Origin: Agathobaculum sp. Marseille-P7918 | GTDB lineage: Bacteria > Bacillota > Clostridia > Oscillospirales > Butyricicoccaceae | Reading direction: 5' to 3' | DNA length: 64,000 nucleotides | Assembly (NCBI RefSeq): GCF_900625105.1 | Contig: NZ_UYYD01000009.1 | Coordinates: 1-64,000 of the forward strand | Part shown: one piece after another, positions 22,913 to 30,883 of the stretch | Layout of the letters: each line of letters begins with the position of its first letter | Position numbering within the stretch: position 1 is the stretch's first letter | Made by a program: the position numbers and the translations under genes | Notes under the pieces: generated by a model | What the model was told of the DNA's origin: nothing | The model's input: the letters and a program-made list of their open reading frames with translations, nothing else | The model's database searches: none

Positions 22913-23958
22913 GTTTCCTCCTCAATGACCGAAAGAAACGCACGGAACGCACTGGGCAGCGCGTATTCCGCACGCAGGGCGGAAGGGCTGACAAAGGTCA
23001 GCTCATCCGGCCGGTTTGCCAGTTCGATGTAATAGCCGTTCATGTGCCATTCGACGTGGGTGAACACATGCTTGGCCGGCCGCAGGGAGAGCAGCTTTGC
23101 CACTTGCCAGCCGCGTGCGGCAAGCGCTTGGCGCGTCTCGTCCGGCGACAGATGACCGTCCAGCGCGGGCAGTTCCCACAGCCCGGCCAGCAGGCCGGTT
23201 TTTGGCCGCCGGGTCAGGCCGACCAGCGTACCATACCGCAGCAGCAGGACCGTGCGGTTTTCGATGCGGCGCGCCTTTTTGGCCGCGCGCAGCGGCAGCA
23301 GCGCGGCGTTGCCATGGTGATAGCCCAGACACAGATGCTGCACCGGGCAGTCGCCGCACAGCGGCGCGCCGTTGGGCAGGCAGACCATCGCGCCCAGCTC
23401 CATCAGCGACTGGTTGAGGTCGCCGGGCCGGTCGGCCGGCATGAGCGCGGCAAACCGTTCGCGTGTGCGCTTTTTGAAGGCGGTGTCGGTGATCGGCGTC
23501 AGGTCGTTATCCAGCCGCGCGGCAACGCGCAGCACGTTGCCGTCCACGGCGGGCACGGGAATGCCGCAGGCGATCGACGCGATCGCCCCGGCGGTGTACT
23601 CTCCGATGCCGGGCAGCGAGAGCAGCGCGTCATAATCGGCGGGCAGTTCGCCGCTGTATTTTTCGCAGACCTCGACAGCGGCGCGGTGCAGGTTGCGCAC
23701 GCGGCTGTAATAGCCGAGACCTTCCCACAGTTTGAGATAGATCGCCTCGTCCGCCTTGGCGAGCGCGCGCACATCGGGCAGCGCTTCCATCCAGCGGGAG
23801 AAATAACCGAGCACGGCCTGCACGCGCGTCTGCTGGAGCATGATTTCGCTCACCCAGACGCGGTAGGGCGTAGGCTGCGCGCGCCACGGCAGGTCGCGGT
23901 GGCCTTCGTCATACCATTGCAGCAGCGGCGCAACGATCGCGGGGGAGACACCGCTCAA
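22909..23958 (-). CDS. mutY: A/G-specific adenine glycosylase MutY
   Basis: A 349-residue base-excision repair enzyme. The N-terminal HhH-GPD domain has EIMLQQTRVQAV and the helix-hairpin-helix LPGIGEYTAGAI followed by the catalytic aspartate in PAVDGN. The iron-sulfur loop is seen as C-x7-C-x2-C-x5-C around residues 194-211 (CLPNGAPLCGDCPVQHLC). The C-terminal third resembles the NUDIX-like domain that recognises 8-oxoguanine. It overlaps both neighbours by four bases, pairing two repair glycosylases in one operon. Confidence 0.95.
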   Translation of the reverse strand: MSGVSPAIVAPLLQWYDEGHRDLPWRAQPTPYRVWVSEIMLQQTRVQAVLGYFSRWMEALPDVRALAKADEAIYLKLWEGLGYYSRVRNLHRAAVEVCEKYSGELPADYDALLSLPGIGEYTAGAIASIACGIPVPAVDGNVLRVAARLDNDLTPITDTAFKKRTRERFAALMPADRPGDLNQSLMELGAMVCLPNGAPLCGDCPVQHLCLGYHHGNAALLPLRAAKKARRIENRTVLLLRYGTLVGLTRRPKTGLLAGLWELPALDGHLSPDETRQALAARGWQVAKLLSLRPAKHVFTHVEWHMNGYYIELANRPDELTFVSPSALRAEYALPSAFRAFLSVIEEET

Positions 23959-24377
23959 TGCTGCATGTCCTCAAACGTCTGGCCGGTGTAGAACATGGTG
24001 AAGATTGCGTCCGCGATGTGGCGGCAATCCTCGTCATGCACTTCGACGATATAGACCGCGGTTTTTTTGCCGCGCTTGCGTTCGTAGGCAACGGCGGTCA
24101 GCTTTTTGCCCAGACGGCCGGGGCGGTAATAGTGGATGTTGCTGTCCAGCGTGACAGCGACCAGTCCGTGCGAAGCGGCGGCAGAACCGGCTGCAATGTC
24201 GCACAGCGTGTAGATCGTGCCGCCGTGTGCCAGTCCGAGCGGGTTGAGCAATTCCTCGGTCAGGTCGAGTTCGACGGTGGCGCCGCCGTCTTTATCCAGC
24301 GTGATCACGTGCATATGCATCAGCTTGTTCAGGCCGCTGGCTTCCTGACGCATTTTCAAAATCTGTTCAATTGTCAT
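23955..24377 (-). CDS. PaaI-type hotdog thioesterase
   Basis: A 140-residue hotdog-fold protein. The motif NPLGLAHGGTIYTLCDIAAG (active-site HGG plus Asp) and the late strand VTLDSNIHYYRPGRLG match the PaaI/YbgC-related family of acyl-CoA thioesterases. The ATG at 24377 has AAAGGAG upstream; the frame is open to 24578, but without a site. It is the first gene of the minus-strand operon with mutY, the mug-like gene and the MATE exporter. Confidence 0.85.
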   Translation of the reverse strand: MTIEQILKMRQEASGLNKLMHMHVITLDKDGGATVELDLTEELLNPLGLAHGGTIYTLCDIAAGSAAASHGLVAVTLDSNIHYYRPGRLGKKLTAVAYERKRGKKTAVYIVEVHDEDCRHIADAIFTMFYTGQTFEDMQH

Positions 24378-24649
24378 ACACGAAACTCCTTTGGAACAGA
24401 CATGGTGCGGCAGGAAAAACGGCCGCACCATGCGATTTGTTTTCCTTTTTATTATATCGGCCGCTGACAGCGCCGTCAAGCGGAAACCAAGGGCGCTTTT
24501 GCATGGGATTGGGAAACGGTTTTTCATATTGCGAAACGGCCTAATACCATATATAGTCATAAAATTCAAATGCAGCAACTAAATCATGTAATTGCAGCAG
24601 AAAAAGCAAAATCGCAAAGAAAATCAGATGAAATGCAACTTTTTCGTTC

Positions 24650-24678
24650 TTTACAAGCGCGATTACAAGCTGTATAAT
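24650..24678 (+). promoter_or_regulatory. Promoter of XRE regulator gene
   Basis: TTTACA (24650-24655) and TATAAT (24673-24678) are spaced by 17 bases, about 30 bases before the start at 24710. Confidence 0.75.
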
Positions 24679-24709
24679 AGACATAGTTTTATGATGGGGT
24701 AGCAGAGAT

Positions 24710-25387
24710 ATGACCAGTGATTTTTCTCGCACGCTCGCGCTGTTGCGACGGGAAAAGAAAATAAGCCAACGAACCGCGGCGGCAGACCTTGGGGTCTCGC
24801 AAGCGTTGCTGAGCCATTATGAGAATGGTCTGCGCGAGCCGGGGTTGTCTTTTGTCGTGCGTGCGGCGGATTATTACGGCGTGTCCTGTGATTATCTGCT
24901 GGGCCGCTCGATGGCGCGGGACGGTTCTGCCGTACCGGCCGAGCGCATGGACGTGCAGGTACATACCGGCTGGGAGAAGAACGAGATCGTTCGGGCCGTG
25001 TCGCTGCTGATGGATTTGGCGGGGCAAATGGGAAGCACGCAGCTGCCGCATGAGGTGGAGGCGTATCTGTCGGTCGTGATCTATAAAGTGTACCGCTATT
25101 TGTACATGGCAGACCCTTCGAACGTGGAAGCGGTATTCCGCACCTCGCGGGATCAGTTTGAATACCTGTGCGACGCGCGCATGAAAGAGCATGAGCTGCG
25201 CATCCGCACGGCGGCGAAGGGCGAGGGCGGTTTTGGCCTGGAGCAGGAAGAACTGCACGGCGGTTCGATTTCGCCCAACGAAATCAGCAAACGTTATCCG
25301 GAACTTTCCGGCGCGTTTTTGACGGTTTTGCAGCAGGTTTCGGACTCGATCGACGCTTTCGGAAAAAATATAAAAATCGGAAAATAA
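24710..25387 (+). CDS. XRE-family transcriptional regulator
   Basis: A 225-residue protein with an N-terminal HTH_3 domain at residues 9-66 (LRREKKISQRTAAADLGVSQALLSHYENG), with the recognition helix around VSQALLSHYE. The rest is mainly helical and of unknown type; it shows no peptidase or ligand-binding motif. It lies upstream of a tRNA pair and has its own promoter. A weak ribosome binding site precedes it. Targets are not predictable. Confidence 0.8.
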   Translation: MTSDFSRTLALLRREKKISQRTAAADLGVSQALLSHYENGLREPGLSFVVRAADYYGVSCDYLLGRSMARDGSAVPAERMDVQVHTGWEKNEIVRAVSLLMDLAGQMGSTQLPHEVEAYLSVVIYKVYRYLYMADPSNVEAVFRTSRDQFEYLCDARMKEHELRIRTAAKGEGGFGLEQEELHGGSISPNEISKRYPELSGAFLTVLQQVSDSIDAFGKNIKIGK

Positions 25388-25402
25388 ATTTTGAAAAAAG
25401 TG

Positions 25403-25431
25403 TTGACAGCGGCGCAACCATATGATATTAT
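25403..25431 (+). promoter_or_regulatory. tRNA promoter
   Basis: TTGACA (25403-25408) and TATTAT (25426-25431) are spaced by 17 bases, about 30 bases before tRNA-Thr. Confidence 0.8.
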
Positions 25432-25465
25432 ATACAAGTCGCTGGGGCGAGCGAGCCGCTGAAAC

Positions 25466-25541
25466 GCTGGTGTAGCTCAGTTGGTAGAGCAGCTGATTTG
25501 TAATCAGCAGGTCGGGGGTTCAAGTCCGTCCACCAGCTCCA
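25466..25541 (+). tRNA. tRNA-Thr (anticodon TGT)
   Basis: A full cloverleaf is visible: acceptor GCTGGTG pairs with CACCAGC, the D-arm contains AGCTCAGTTGGTAGAGC, the anticodon loop is TTTGTAA and the T-loop is GGTTCAAGTCC. The 3' CCA is encoded. Confidence 0.95.
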
Positions 25542-25571
25542 CCTGTTTTCACAGGTTTGAAAATTACATAT

Positions 25572-25656
25572 GGGAGGTTTCCCGAGTGGCCAAAGGGAAC
25601 AGACTGTAAATCTGTCGTCTATGACTTCGGTGGTTCGAATCCACCACCTCCCACCA
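25572..25656 (+). tRNA. tRNA-Tyr (anticodon GTA)
   Basis: The acceptor GGGAGGT pairs with ACCTCCC. The anticodon stem-loop is ACAGACTGTAAATCTGT, there is a long variable arm as in class II tRNAs, the T-loop is GGTTCGAATCC, and the 3' CCA is encoded. The integrase gene of the phage-like element lies just downstream, so this tRNA may be its attachment target. Confidence 0.95.
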
Positions 25657-25662
25657 GTTACG

Positions 25663-25696
25663 AAAAGCACTCCAAACGGAGTGCTTTTCTTCTTTT
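25663..25696 (+). terminator. Terminator after tRNA pair
   Basis: The stem AAAAGCACTCC / GGAGTGCTTTT has an AAAC loop and a T-rich tail. Confidence 0.88.
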
Positions 25697-25790
25697 ATGC
25701 CGTAGTTTTGTTTAAAAAAGTTCATGTTTTGCGTTTTGACCTTTGACTGCACAAGACGCCGTAAAACACGAAAAATCGCGGCAAAATGGG

Positions 25791-26855
25791 TCAAATTTGG
25801 GTCATGGATTTTGTGCCGGAATAGGCGAGTTTGCTGGCCGCACGGCGCTGATCGTCCACGTTAATGTGGGTGTAAAGTTCGGTAACGCCGATAGACTGAT
25901 GACCCAAAATGGTCTGCACGGCGCGCAGCTCTGCGCCGCCGCGCACCAGATAGGTGGCGTAGGTGTGCCGTAGCTTGTGCGGGGAAAGCATGTGCACCGG
26001 CAGGCCGTCAAAGAAAGTTTCATACTGCCGGCGGAAGCTGCCCGGCGTCATGTATCCGCCGCGGACAGCCGGCACGACATAGATGCTCGTCTTTTGCGCC
26101 TGTTTGAGGCGTGCGGCGAGTTCATCGCCGTAGGGGATATGACGCACCTTGCCGTTCTTCGTGCGCTCTACGGGCGCATATTCGCCCTTTGCCACACGCG
26201 TGACAACCCGGCGCACGGTGATGACCTGTTCCTTCTGGTTGATGTCGCCCCAGCGCAGCCCCATGACTTCCTCCGAGCGCAGACCGGCAAGCAGCATGAG
26301 CGCGATCGCGGTGCCGAACGGCTTTTCCAGATGGCGGAGAATGGTCTGAATCTCGTCCAGAGAAAACACCTGTATTGCGCGCAGCGGCTCGTCCGCGGCC
26401 ACGTTGACCGCGTCGCATGGGTTCTTGCGGCATAGCTCGTTCTGCACGGCTGCTTTCATGATCTGGTTGATCGTGATGTAGATGTGGTGCCGGGCGCTCT
26501 TGCTCAGGTGGGAAGTGACGGCCAGCAGCTTTTCGATGTCGATCGGCTTGACCTGATCCAGCTGCTTTTTGCCCAGCGCGGGCTTGATGTGGAGGCGCCA
26601 GTAAAGTTCGTAATTCTGATAGGTGCGGTAGGACACCGAATCCCGTTTGATCTCGAGCCATTCCTCGCCCCAGACCGCGACGGTTTTCCGCTTTGTGATC
26701 TGCTCGGTCTTGTGCTGCATCCAGTCTTCGTAGGCGGCCTTTGCCAGCGTCTTGGTGCGGCGGCAGAAGGTCTTGCGCAGCCGCGTACCGTCCGGCAGTT
26801 CGGCCATGACGCGGAACTCCCAGCTGTCACCACGTTTTCGGAAAGTTCCTTCCAT
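25791..26855 (-). CDS. int: Phage-type tyrosine recombinase/integrase
   Basis: A 354-residue integrase. It has an N-terminal arm-binding region, a SAM-like core-binding domain (around residues 60-150) and a catalytic domain. The catalytic set is visible: Arg in LAGLRSEEVMGLRW near 200, His-x-x-Arg in HKLRHTYAT at about 293-296, His in LGHQS near 319 and the nucleophile Tyr in TELYTH near 328. It is transcribed toward tRNA-Tyr, the usual arrangement for an integrase adjacent to its attachment site. The start has GAAAGGGG upstream. Confidence 0.93.
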   Translation of the reverse strand: MEGTFRKRGDSWEFRVMAELPDGTRLRKTFCRRTKTLAKAAYEDWMQHKTEQITKRKTVAVWGEEWLEIKRDSVSYRTYQNYELYWRLHIKPALGKKQLDQVKPIDIEKLLAVTSHLSKSARHHIYITINQIMKAAVQNELCRKNPCDAVNVAADEPLRAIQVFSLDEIQTILRHLEKPFGTAIALMLLAGLRSEEVMGLRWGDINQKEQVITVRRVVTRVAKGEYAPVERTKNGKVRHIPYGDELAARLKQAQKTSIYVVPAVRGGYMTPGSFRRQYETFFDGLPVHMLSPHKLRHTYATYLVRGGAELRAVQTILGHQSIGVTELYTHINVDDQRRAASKLAYSGTKSMTQI

Positions 26856-26898
26856 AAAAAATAACCCCTTTCTTACCGGAAAAAAGTATGGTAAAATA

Positions 26899-26982
26899 GG
26901 GGTTGATGATTAGGTGTGGAAATTTAGTCATCAACCCCATGTCCCGCCTCTGTGTTGGTAGCGCAGAGGCGGGATTTTTTTT
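26899..26982 (+). ncRNA. Candidate small two-hairpin RNA beside the integrase gene
   Basis: Two perfect hairpins lie 5 bases apart on the plus strand: an 11-bp stem GGGGTTGATGA / TCATCAACCCC (26899-26938), and a 10-bp stem CCCGCCTCTG / CAGAGGCGGG (26943-26973) followed by eight T residues. The second is a good terminator, yet no plus-strand gene ends here. TATGGT at 26887-26892 would place a start at the foot of hairpin 1, though no clear -35 box is seen. Expression and function are unknown. An alternative is simply a terminator that insulates the integrase. Confidence 0.4.
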
Positions 26983-27337
26983 GTTTATTTTGACAATGCC
27001 TAAAAATTCAGATATTGGTCGAAATGATAAAAAGAAAAATGCACAGATAAGGTTTTCGAAAGTCGTATGAAAGCTTTGCAAGGTTTCGTACGGCGCGGTG
27101 AAGCGTCAAAATGCACAACTTAAACAGTTGAAAAATAGTCCGAAAACTTGATAATAGCGTAGCTTATTTGTAAATAAATTCTTCGTTTTGCCAATTTACA
27201 TGTGTTTTTCTACCGCGTATCATGGTTTCACCGGTTGAAAGAGTGCTCGCCCCGAAATGGGGAAATGGCATTGGAGTTATGCATGGCGGGGTATGCTCCC
27301 GCCGCTCCTTTCCACCCAACAGCGAAAGGACAATGCT
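26983..27337. other. Gene-free leader region before antirepressor
   Basis: No convincing gene is present. A promoter-like TTGATA (27148-27153), 17 bases, TAAATA (27171-27176) would give a leader of about 160 bases. This leader contains three small hairpins in a row: TTTCA-CCGG-TTGAAA near 27227-27241, a CCCC-GAAAT-GGGG near 27251-27264, and GGCGGGG-TATG-CTCCCGCC near 27284-27304. The last sits shortly before the antirepressor ribosome binding site and could influence translation. Confidence 0.4.
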
Positions 27338-28126
27338 ATGAGCAAAGAAATTCAGATTTTCAAAAACGAACAGTTTGGGCAGATCAGAGTGCTGATGAAG
27401 GACGGTGTACCGTGGTTCGTTGGCAAGGACGTTGCAGAAGTGCTTGGGTATACCAATCCAAGCAAAGCGCTGGCAGACCATGTTGATAAGGAAGATAAAC
27501 TCAATAACAATTCGTTATCGAGTTTGGGACAGCGTGGCGGATGGCTCATCAACGAATCCGGTCTGTACAGTCTGATCCTCTCCAGTAAACTTGAAACAGC
27601 AAAAGCGTTTAAACACTGGGTCACTGCCGAAGTCCTCCCGTCTATCCGCAAGCACGGCGAGTACGTCACGTCGCAGAAGGCGCAGCAACGTCTGGGTGAA
27701 GTCAACAGTGCAGCGCGTATCATTCGCCAGACTTTGAAAGAAGCCGGTATGGCGCCGCAGTTCGTAGCAGTGGCTATGAAAAGTCTGTATGCGCCGGTCG
27801 GCGTAGAAATCCCACTGGAGGGGATTACGGTAAACAAGCGCTTACTTGATGCAACGGCAATTGCAAAACGCCTTGGTGTGTTGTCTCGCTCCGGCAATCC
27901 GCACGCACAAGCTGTTTCGGCCATTATTGCACAGGTAGATGTGCTTCCGGATGAAAAAGAGATTGTCCCTTTTCAGAACATTGCAAGCGGCCACGCCGGA
28001 ACAAACGTACAATATACCGAATCCGTTGTCGCAAAAGTCAATCTGTGGTTGAATCGGCACGGGTATCCGGAAGAAATCAATTATAAAGGGAAGCAGTATG
28101 TCGTCCGATATGGATGCGTTGCTTGA
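27338..28126 (+). CDS. Phage antirepressor with BRO-N domain
   Basis: A 262-residue protein. Residues 1-110 form a BRO-N domain (IQIFKNEQFGQIRVLMKDG, then PWFVGKDVAEVLGYTNPSKAL and LINESGLYSLILSSKLETAK, ending in VTAEVLPSIRKHG), a DNA-binding module of phage antirepressors. The C-terminal half carries a second domain of unknown type. Start 27338 has GAAAGGA upstream. Such proteins switch prophages toward induction by binding repressors or operators. It lies next to, and facing, the CI-type repressor gene. Confidence 0.88.
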   Translation: MSKEIQIFKNEQFGQIRVLMKDGVPWFVGKDVAEVLGYTNPSKALADHVDKEDKLNNNSLSSLGQRGGWLINESGLYSLILSSKLETAKAFKHWVTAEVLPSIRKHGEYVTSQKAQQRLGEVNSAARIIRQTLKEAGMAPQFVAVAMKSLYAPVGVEIPLEGITVNKRLLDATAIAKRLGVLSRSGNPHAQAVSAIIAQVDVLPDEKEIVPFQNIASGHAGTNVQYTESVVAKVNLWLNRHGYPEEINYKGKQYVVRYGCVA

Positions 28127-28131
28127 TGGTT

Positions 28132-28171
28132 CCCGCTCTGGTGTTGTAACACCGGGGCGGGATTTTATTTT
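28132..28171 (+). terminator. Terminator of antirepressor gene
   Basis: A 12-bp stem CCCGCTCTGGTG / CACCGGGGCGGG (with G-U pairs in RNA) has a TTGTAA loop and the tail ATTTTATTTT. Confidence 0.8.
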
Positions 28172-28788
28172 AACACATGCGTATATGCAACTGCGCGGCC
28201 TACAATCCGGACACTGTTTATTTCGTCACCGACGAATACCATGGGCGCAATAGTTGGGTTTTCAGGGTTTAAAGTTACAGTATCTCCGATCCGGTAAAAT
28301 CGCTTGAGTGTAGCTTCATTATCGTCATTGACGATCACAGCAGCAATCTGTCCATTCTCAACCTCTGGCTGTTGCCGGATGTAGACGACATCGCCATCTT
28401 GTATACCTGCGCCAATCATACTGTCACCCTTGCAGGTAAGGGCATAGTCTGCTCTGATATGAGCGGGGAGGTCAACATAGTCTGTTATGTTTTCCTCCGC
28501 CAATATTGGTGTCCCACAGGCAATCTGGCCGACAAGCGGGACTTTGTTCATTTTTGGTAACAAAATAATGTTGTTTGGAAGCGACCTATCCATTTCTTCG
28601 TCCAAAATTTGAGATTTAGTCACTCCAAACGCCGCCGCAATCTTTTCTATTACACCCATGCGCGGTATTCGTGTTTCGTTTTCCCATGTAGAAACGGCTT
28701 TATCGGTTACTCCAAACATTTTTGCAAAGTCGACTTGCGACAATCCAGCTTTTTCTCTCAAAAACTTTATATTGTCTCCGATACTCAC
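28165..28788 (-). CDS. CI/LexA-like repressor with S24 peptidase domain
   Basis: A 207-residue repressor. Residues 3-60 are an HTH_3 domain (IKFLREKAGLSQVDFAKMFGVTDKAVSTWE). The C-terminal half is an S24 peptidase: cleavage-site-like VGQIACGTPILAEEN, the catalytic Ser in KGDSMIGAGIQDGD and Lys in EATLKRFYRIGD. It would maintain the integrated state and lose activity through RecA-stimulated self-cleavage on DNA damage. GTG at 28788 is preferred (AAGGGGG eight bases upstream) over GTG at 28797. It is divergent from the Cro-like gene across an operator region. Confidence 0.92.
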   Translation of the reverse strand: MSIGDNIKFLREKAGLSQVDFAKMFGVTDKAVSTWENETRIPRMGVIEKIAAAFGVTKSQILDEEMDRSLPNNIILLPKMNKVPLVGQIACGTPILAEENITDYVDLPAHIRADYALTCKGDSMIGAGIQDGDVVYIRQQPEVENGQIAAVIVNDDNEATLKRFYRIGDTVTLNPENPTIAPMVFVGDEINSVRIVGRAVAYTHVLK

Positions 28789-28882
28789 CAGTCGCACCCC
28801 CTTCTACAAAAATAGTGTAACACAAAGAGTAGAAATATACAAGAAAAATGTACAAGAAATTCTACATAAAGTTCTTGACTTC

Positions 28883-28895
28883 CTACTTAAAGTAG
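28883..28895. promoter_or_regulatory. Palindromic operator 1 of the lysogeny switch
   Basis: CTACTTAAAGTAG is a perfect 13-bp palindrome with one central base. It lies between the divergent repressor and Cro-like genes, directly after TTGACT (28875-28880). Related half sites (TTCTAC, GTAGAA) occur at 28802-28868. The position suggests binding by one or both regulators. Confidence 0.7.
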
Positions 28896-28936
28896 AGTAA
28901 CATATAATCACAGGTTGCGGGGCAGGAGGTGATAAA

Positions 28937-29137
28937 ATGCCGTACACCGTCAAACAAGCGCGCGTTCTTAGAGATTTTACGCAAGCAGAAATGGCCGAGA
29001 AGATGGGTATTTCACGTGGAACGTATCGAAAAATCGAAGATAATCCGGAAAGCGCTACGGTAAAACAGGCAAAACAGATTGCTGACATTACCCAAATTTC
29101 CATCAACGATATTTTTTTCTCCAATATATCTACTTAA
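28937..29137 (+). CDS. Cro-like XRE regulator
   Basis: A 66-residue protein that is essentially a single HTH domain: ARVLRDFTQAEMAEKMGISRGTYRKIEDNPE, recognition helix around SRGTYRKIE. CAGGAGGTGAT lies just before the ATG. The divergent position opposite the CI-type gene is that of a Cro repressor. Its last two codons and stop lie inside operator 2, so the coding sequence and a control site overlap. Confidence 0.85.
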   Translation: MPYTVKQARVLRDFTQAEMAEKMGISRGTYRKIEDNPESATVKQAKQIADITQISINDIFFSNIST

Positions 29138-29142
29138 AGTAG
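29130..29142. promoter_or_regulatory. Palindromic operator 2 overlapping the cro stop codon
   Basis: An identical copy of CTACTTAAAGTAG, here extended to 15 bp with flanking T and A. It covers the end of the Cro-like gene and precedes the next small regulator gene. Confidence 0.65.
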
Positions 29143-29174
29143 ATAGTGGCGAGAAGAAGGCAGGTGAAACAAAA

Positions 29175-29429
29175 ATGACCGTTTTACATGACAGAAACAG
29201 CCATAAAGTTGGAAGACCCAGAAATCTATCGGCTGAGATGGCCAGATACGGCGTAAAAAATTCAGATATTCAAAAACTGCTTTCTTGCACGGATAAAACT
29301 GTAAGAAACAAAATTGACGGTGTGACCGAGTTTTCTGTCGCAGAAGCCCTTAAAATTCGGAATGTATTTTTTCCTGGCCTACGGATTGAATATTTGTTTG
29401 CTATCACAGATGAAATTAGGAATAAATAA
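29175..29429 (+). CDS. Small phage protein with helix-turn-helix-like sequence
   Basis: An 84-residue basic protein. The centre (MARYGVKNSDIQKLLSCTDKTVRNKIDG, then SVAEALKIRNVFFPGLRIEYLF) has the spacing of an XRE-type HTH, with KTVRNKI as the likely recognition helix. AAGGCAGGTGA precedes the ATG at 29175. It sits in the early operon after the Cro-like gene. A hairpin with a partial T tail follows at 29432-29462. Confidence 0.65.
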   Translation: MTVLHDRNSHKVGRPRNLSAEMARYGVKNSDIQKLLSCTDKTVRNKIDGVTEFSVAEALKIRNVFFPGLRIEYLFAITDEIRNK

Positions 29430-29462
29430 ACAAAAACGCCTGTGGTGCTACACAGACGTTTT

Positions 29463-30136
29463 GCCCCCTAATTTTTCACCCGGATTCGGTTGCAGAAGCA
29501 GTAGAGCGAAATATGCAAATGCAAAACGGAATATGCACCCGCATCTGTTGGTTCGCGCTCCTGAACAGTCATTTTATTAGTGACGCTCATTACTCGCATA
29601 TACTGTCGGCATTGGCCCCATGCGCAGTAACGCACGAAAACTGCTTCACATGCAAAGCACCCATGTTTCTATGGCCGTTGTCTCATTTTACGGTTTGGGT
29701 TCCGCGAAAGAAGCCCTTCGCATCAACGATAAACTGATCTCCGCCATCAGCTTATCCCGGGAACGGGCAACTTCAAAATTTTGGTCAATTTGATGACCCC
29801 CTTATTGAAGCGTTGCCATAAAAGGCCGTTTCTATTTTAAGAAAAATTTTACATAAAGTCAACAAAAAATATTAAAATGCGCAATGCTATTACGCTGAAA
29901 AAGCTCTTGACGAGATTTATCCGTAGCTGCTGAAGTGGATAGGAGGTGACCATTTACGAAATACAGTAGCATTCACGACAATTCTCGCCTTGCTATACGA
30001 AATCCTGTATAACCAGACGGGTAGCAAACTCTATCGCGCGGCGAGAAAGATATTTACTATCGCCACCGCAATAGGCATCGTTATTGAAATTGCCAGATTG
30101 GCATAGGCGGTTAGGAGTATAGAAAGGAGGACACTC
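29463..30136 (+). other. Early region without a confident gene
   Basis: Two small frames are possible but unproven. One (29620-29793, ATG start, 57 codons) encodes a soluble peptide including VVSFYGLGSAKEALRINDKL but has no clear ribosome binding site. The other (29954-30106) follows a good AGGAGGTGA and encodes a basic, partly hydrophobic peptide ending in TIATAIGIVIEIARLA, but has no standard start codon. The rest shows nothing recognisable. Confidence 0.35.
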
Positions 30137-30328
30137 ATGTCCGAAACATATAAAGTCACGGACGCGGCCAAGCGCATGGGCATTGCGCCGGAGACGCTGC
30201 GCACCATGATGGTCCGCAAAGAGCTGCCGTTTGGCGCAACGCATCGCATGCCGAGCGGCAGGCGCATCTACATCATTCCGCGTGAGGCGTTCGACCGGTT
30301 TATGGCAGGAGAGGGGGCGAATCCGTGA
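30137..30328 (+). CDS. Excisionase/MerR-like helix-turn-helix protein
   Basis: A 63-residue protein with a winged-HTH pattern: YKVTDAAKRMGIAPETLRTMMVRKELPFG, then RRIYIIPREAFDRFM. This matches small excisionase or DNA-entry regulators of phages. AAAGGAGG precedes the ATG. The end overlaps the next gene (GTGA). Confidence 0.75.
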   Translation: MSETYKVTDAAKRMGIAPETLRTMMVRKELPFGATHRMPSGRRIYIIPREAFDRFMAGEGANP

Positions 30329-30540
30329 AACGCTACGCCCTTTGGCTGCTGATTCCGTTTGCGGTCGCAGCTGCGTCGGACTGCGGCGCGCCGGTCACTG
30401 TACTCGCATGGATCGCGCTGGGCTGGTGCATCGGCACGCTCGCATTGCTCGAGCGGTACCGCCGCCGCGCAGAGCAGGCACGGCAGCAGCGTCTGAGCCA
30501 CATGCGCCACGAAGCATGGGAGGATAACCATGCCTCATGA
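30325..30540 (+). CDS. Small membrane protein of the phage-like element
   Basis: A 71-residue protein with two hydrophobic segments (ALWLLIPFAVAAA and TVLAWIALGWCIGTLALL) and a basic, arginine-rich tail. The GTG start overlaps the previous stop, suggesting coupled translation. There is no recognised family. Confidence 0.6.
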   Translation: MKRYALWLLIPFAVAAASDCGAPVTVLAWIALGWCIGTLALLERYRRRAEQARQQRLSHMRHEAWEDNHAS

Positions 30541-30544
30541 AAAA

Positions 30545-30575
30545 GCCGCCTCGGAACGGCAATTCCAAAGGCGGC
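30545..30575 (+). repeat. Nested hairpin in leader of AbrB-like gene
   Basis: GCCGCCT pairs with AGGCGGC, and inside it GGAA pairs with TTCC around a six-base loop. There is no T tail, so it is not a standard terminator. It lies 50 bases before the AbrB-like gene. Confidence 0.45.
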
Positions 30576-30624
30576 AAAGCAAAATACTTCACTGATAGAA
30601 TACCACAAGGAGAGGATTTGTCAA

Positions 30625-30882
30625 ATGAAATCGACTGGAATTGTGCGTCGTGTGGACGAGCTGGGCCGCATCGTATTGCCCAAGGAGCTGCGCGACACCA
30701 TGGAAATACCGGAAAAGACGCCGCTTGCGATCTTCGTGGACGGTGAGGATATCATTCTGCGCAAGTACGGCCGCAGCTGCGTGTTCTGCGGCGGAGAGGA
30801 CGAGCTGTTCGACTTTTTCGACCGCCCGATCTGCGAGAAGTATGCGCATCAGATCGCGGCCGGGCTGAAAGGGGAGGCGTGA
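30625..30882 (+). CDS. AbrB-family regulator with Cys pairs
   Basis: An 85-residue protein. Residues 1-50 form the swapped-hairpin AbrB domain (TGIVRRVDELGRIVLPKELRDTMEI and IFVDGEDIILRKY). The following tail has CVFCGG and a later cysteine in PICEKY, a possible metal site. The start has AAGGAGAGG upstream. Similar regulators occur in prophages and in sporulation control; its targets are unknown. Confidence 0.85.
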   Translation: MKSTGIVRRVDELGRIVLPKELRDTMEIPEKTPLAIFVDGEDIILRKYGRSCVFCGGEDELFDFFDRPICEKYAHQIAAGLKGEA

Positions 30883-30883
30883 C

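Noticed and set aside
22427-22994. Second minus-strand frame (22236-22994) over the glycosylase gene
   Set aside because: The 22427-22912 frame has the glycosylase motifs and couples to mutY; the other is arginine/proline-rich shadow.
25743-26864. Plus-strand frames over the integrase
   Set aside because: Antisense to a clear tyrosine recombinase with all catalytic residues.
30537-30746. 69-codon plus frame overlapping the AbrB-like gene
   Set aside because: It covers a hairpin leader and reads the AbrB-like gene in the wrong frame; the AbrB start has the good ribosome binding site.
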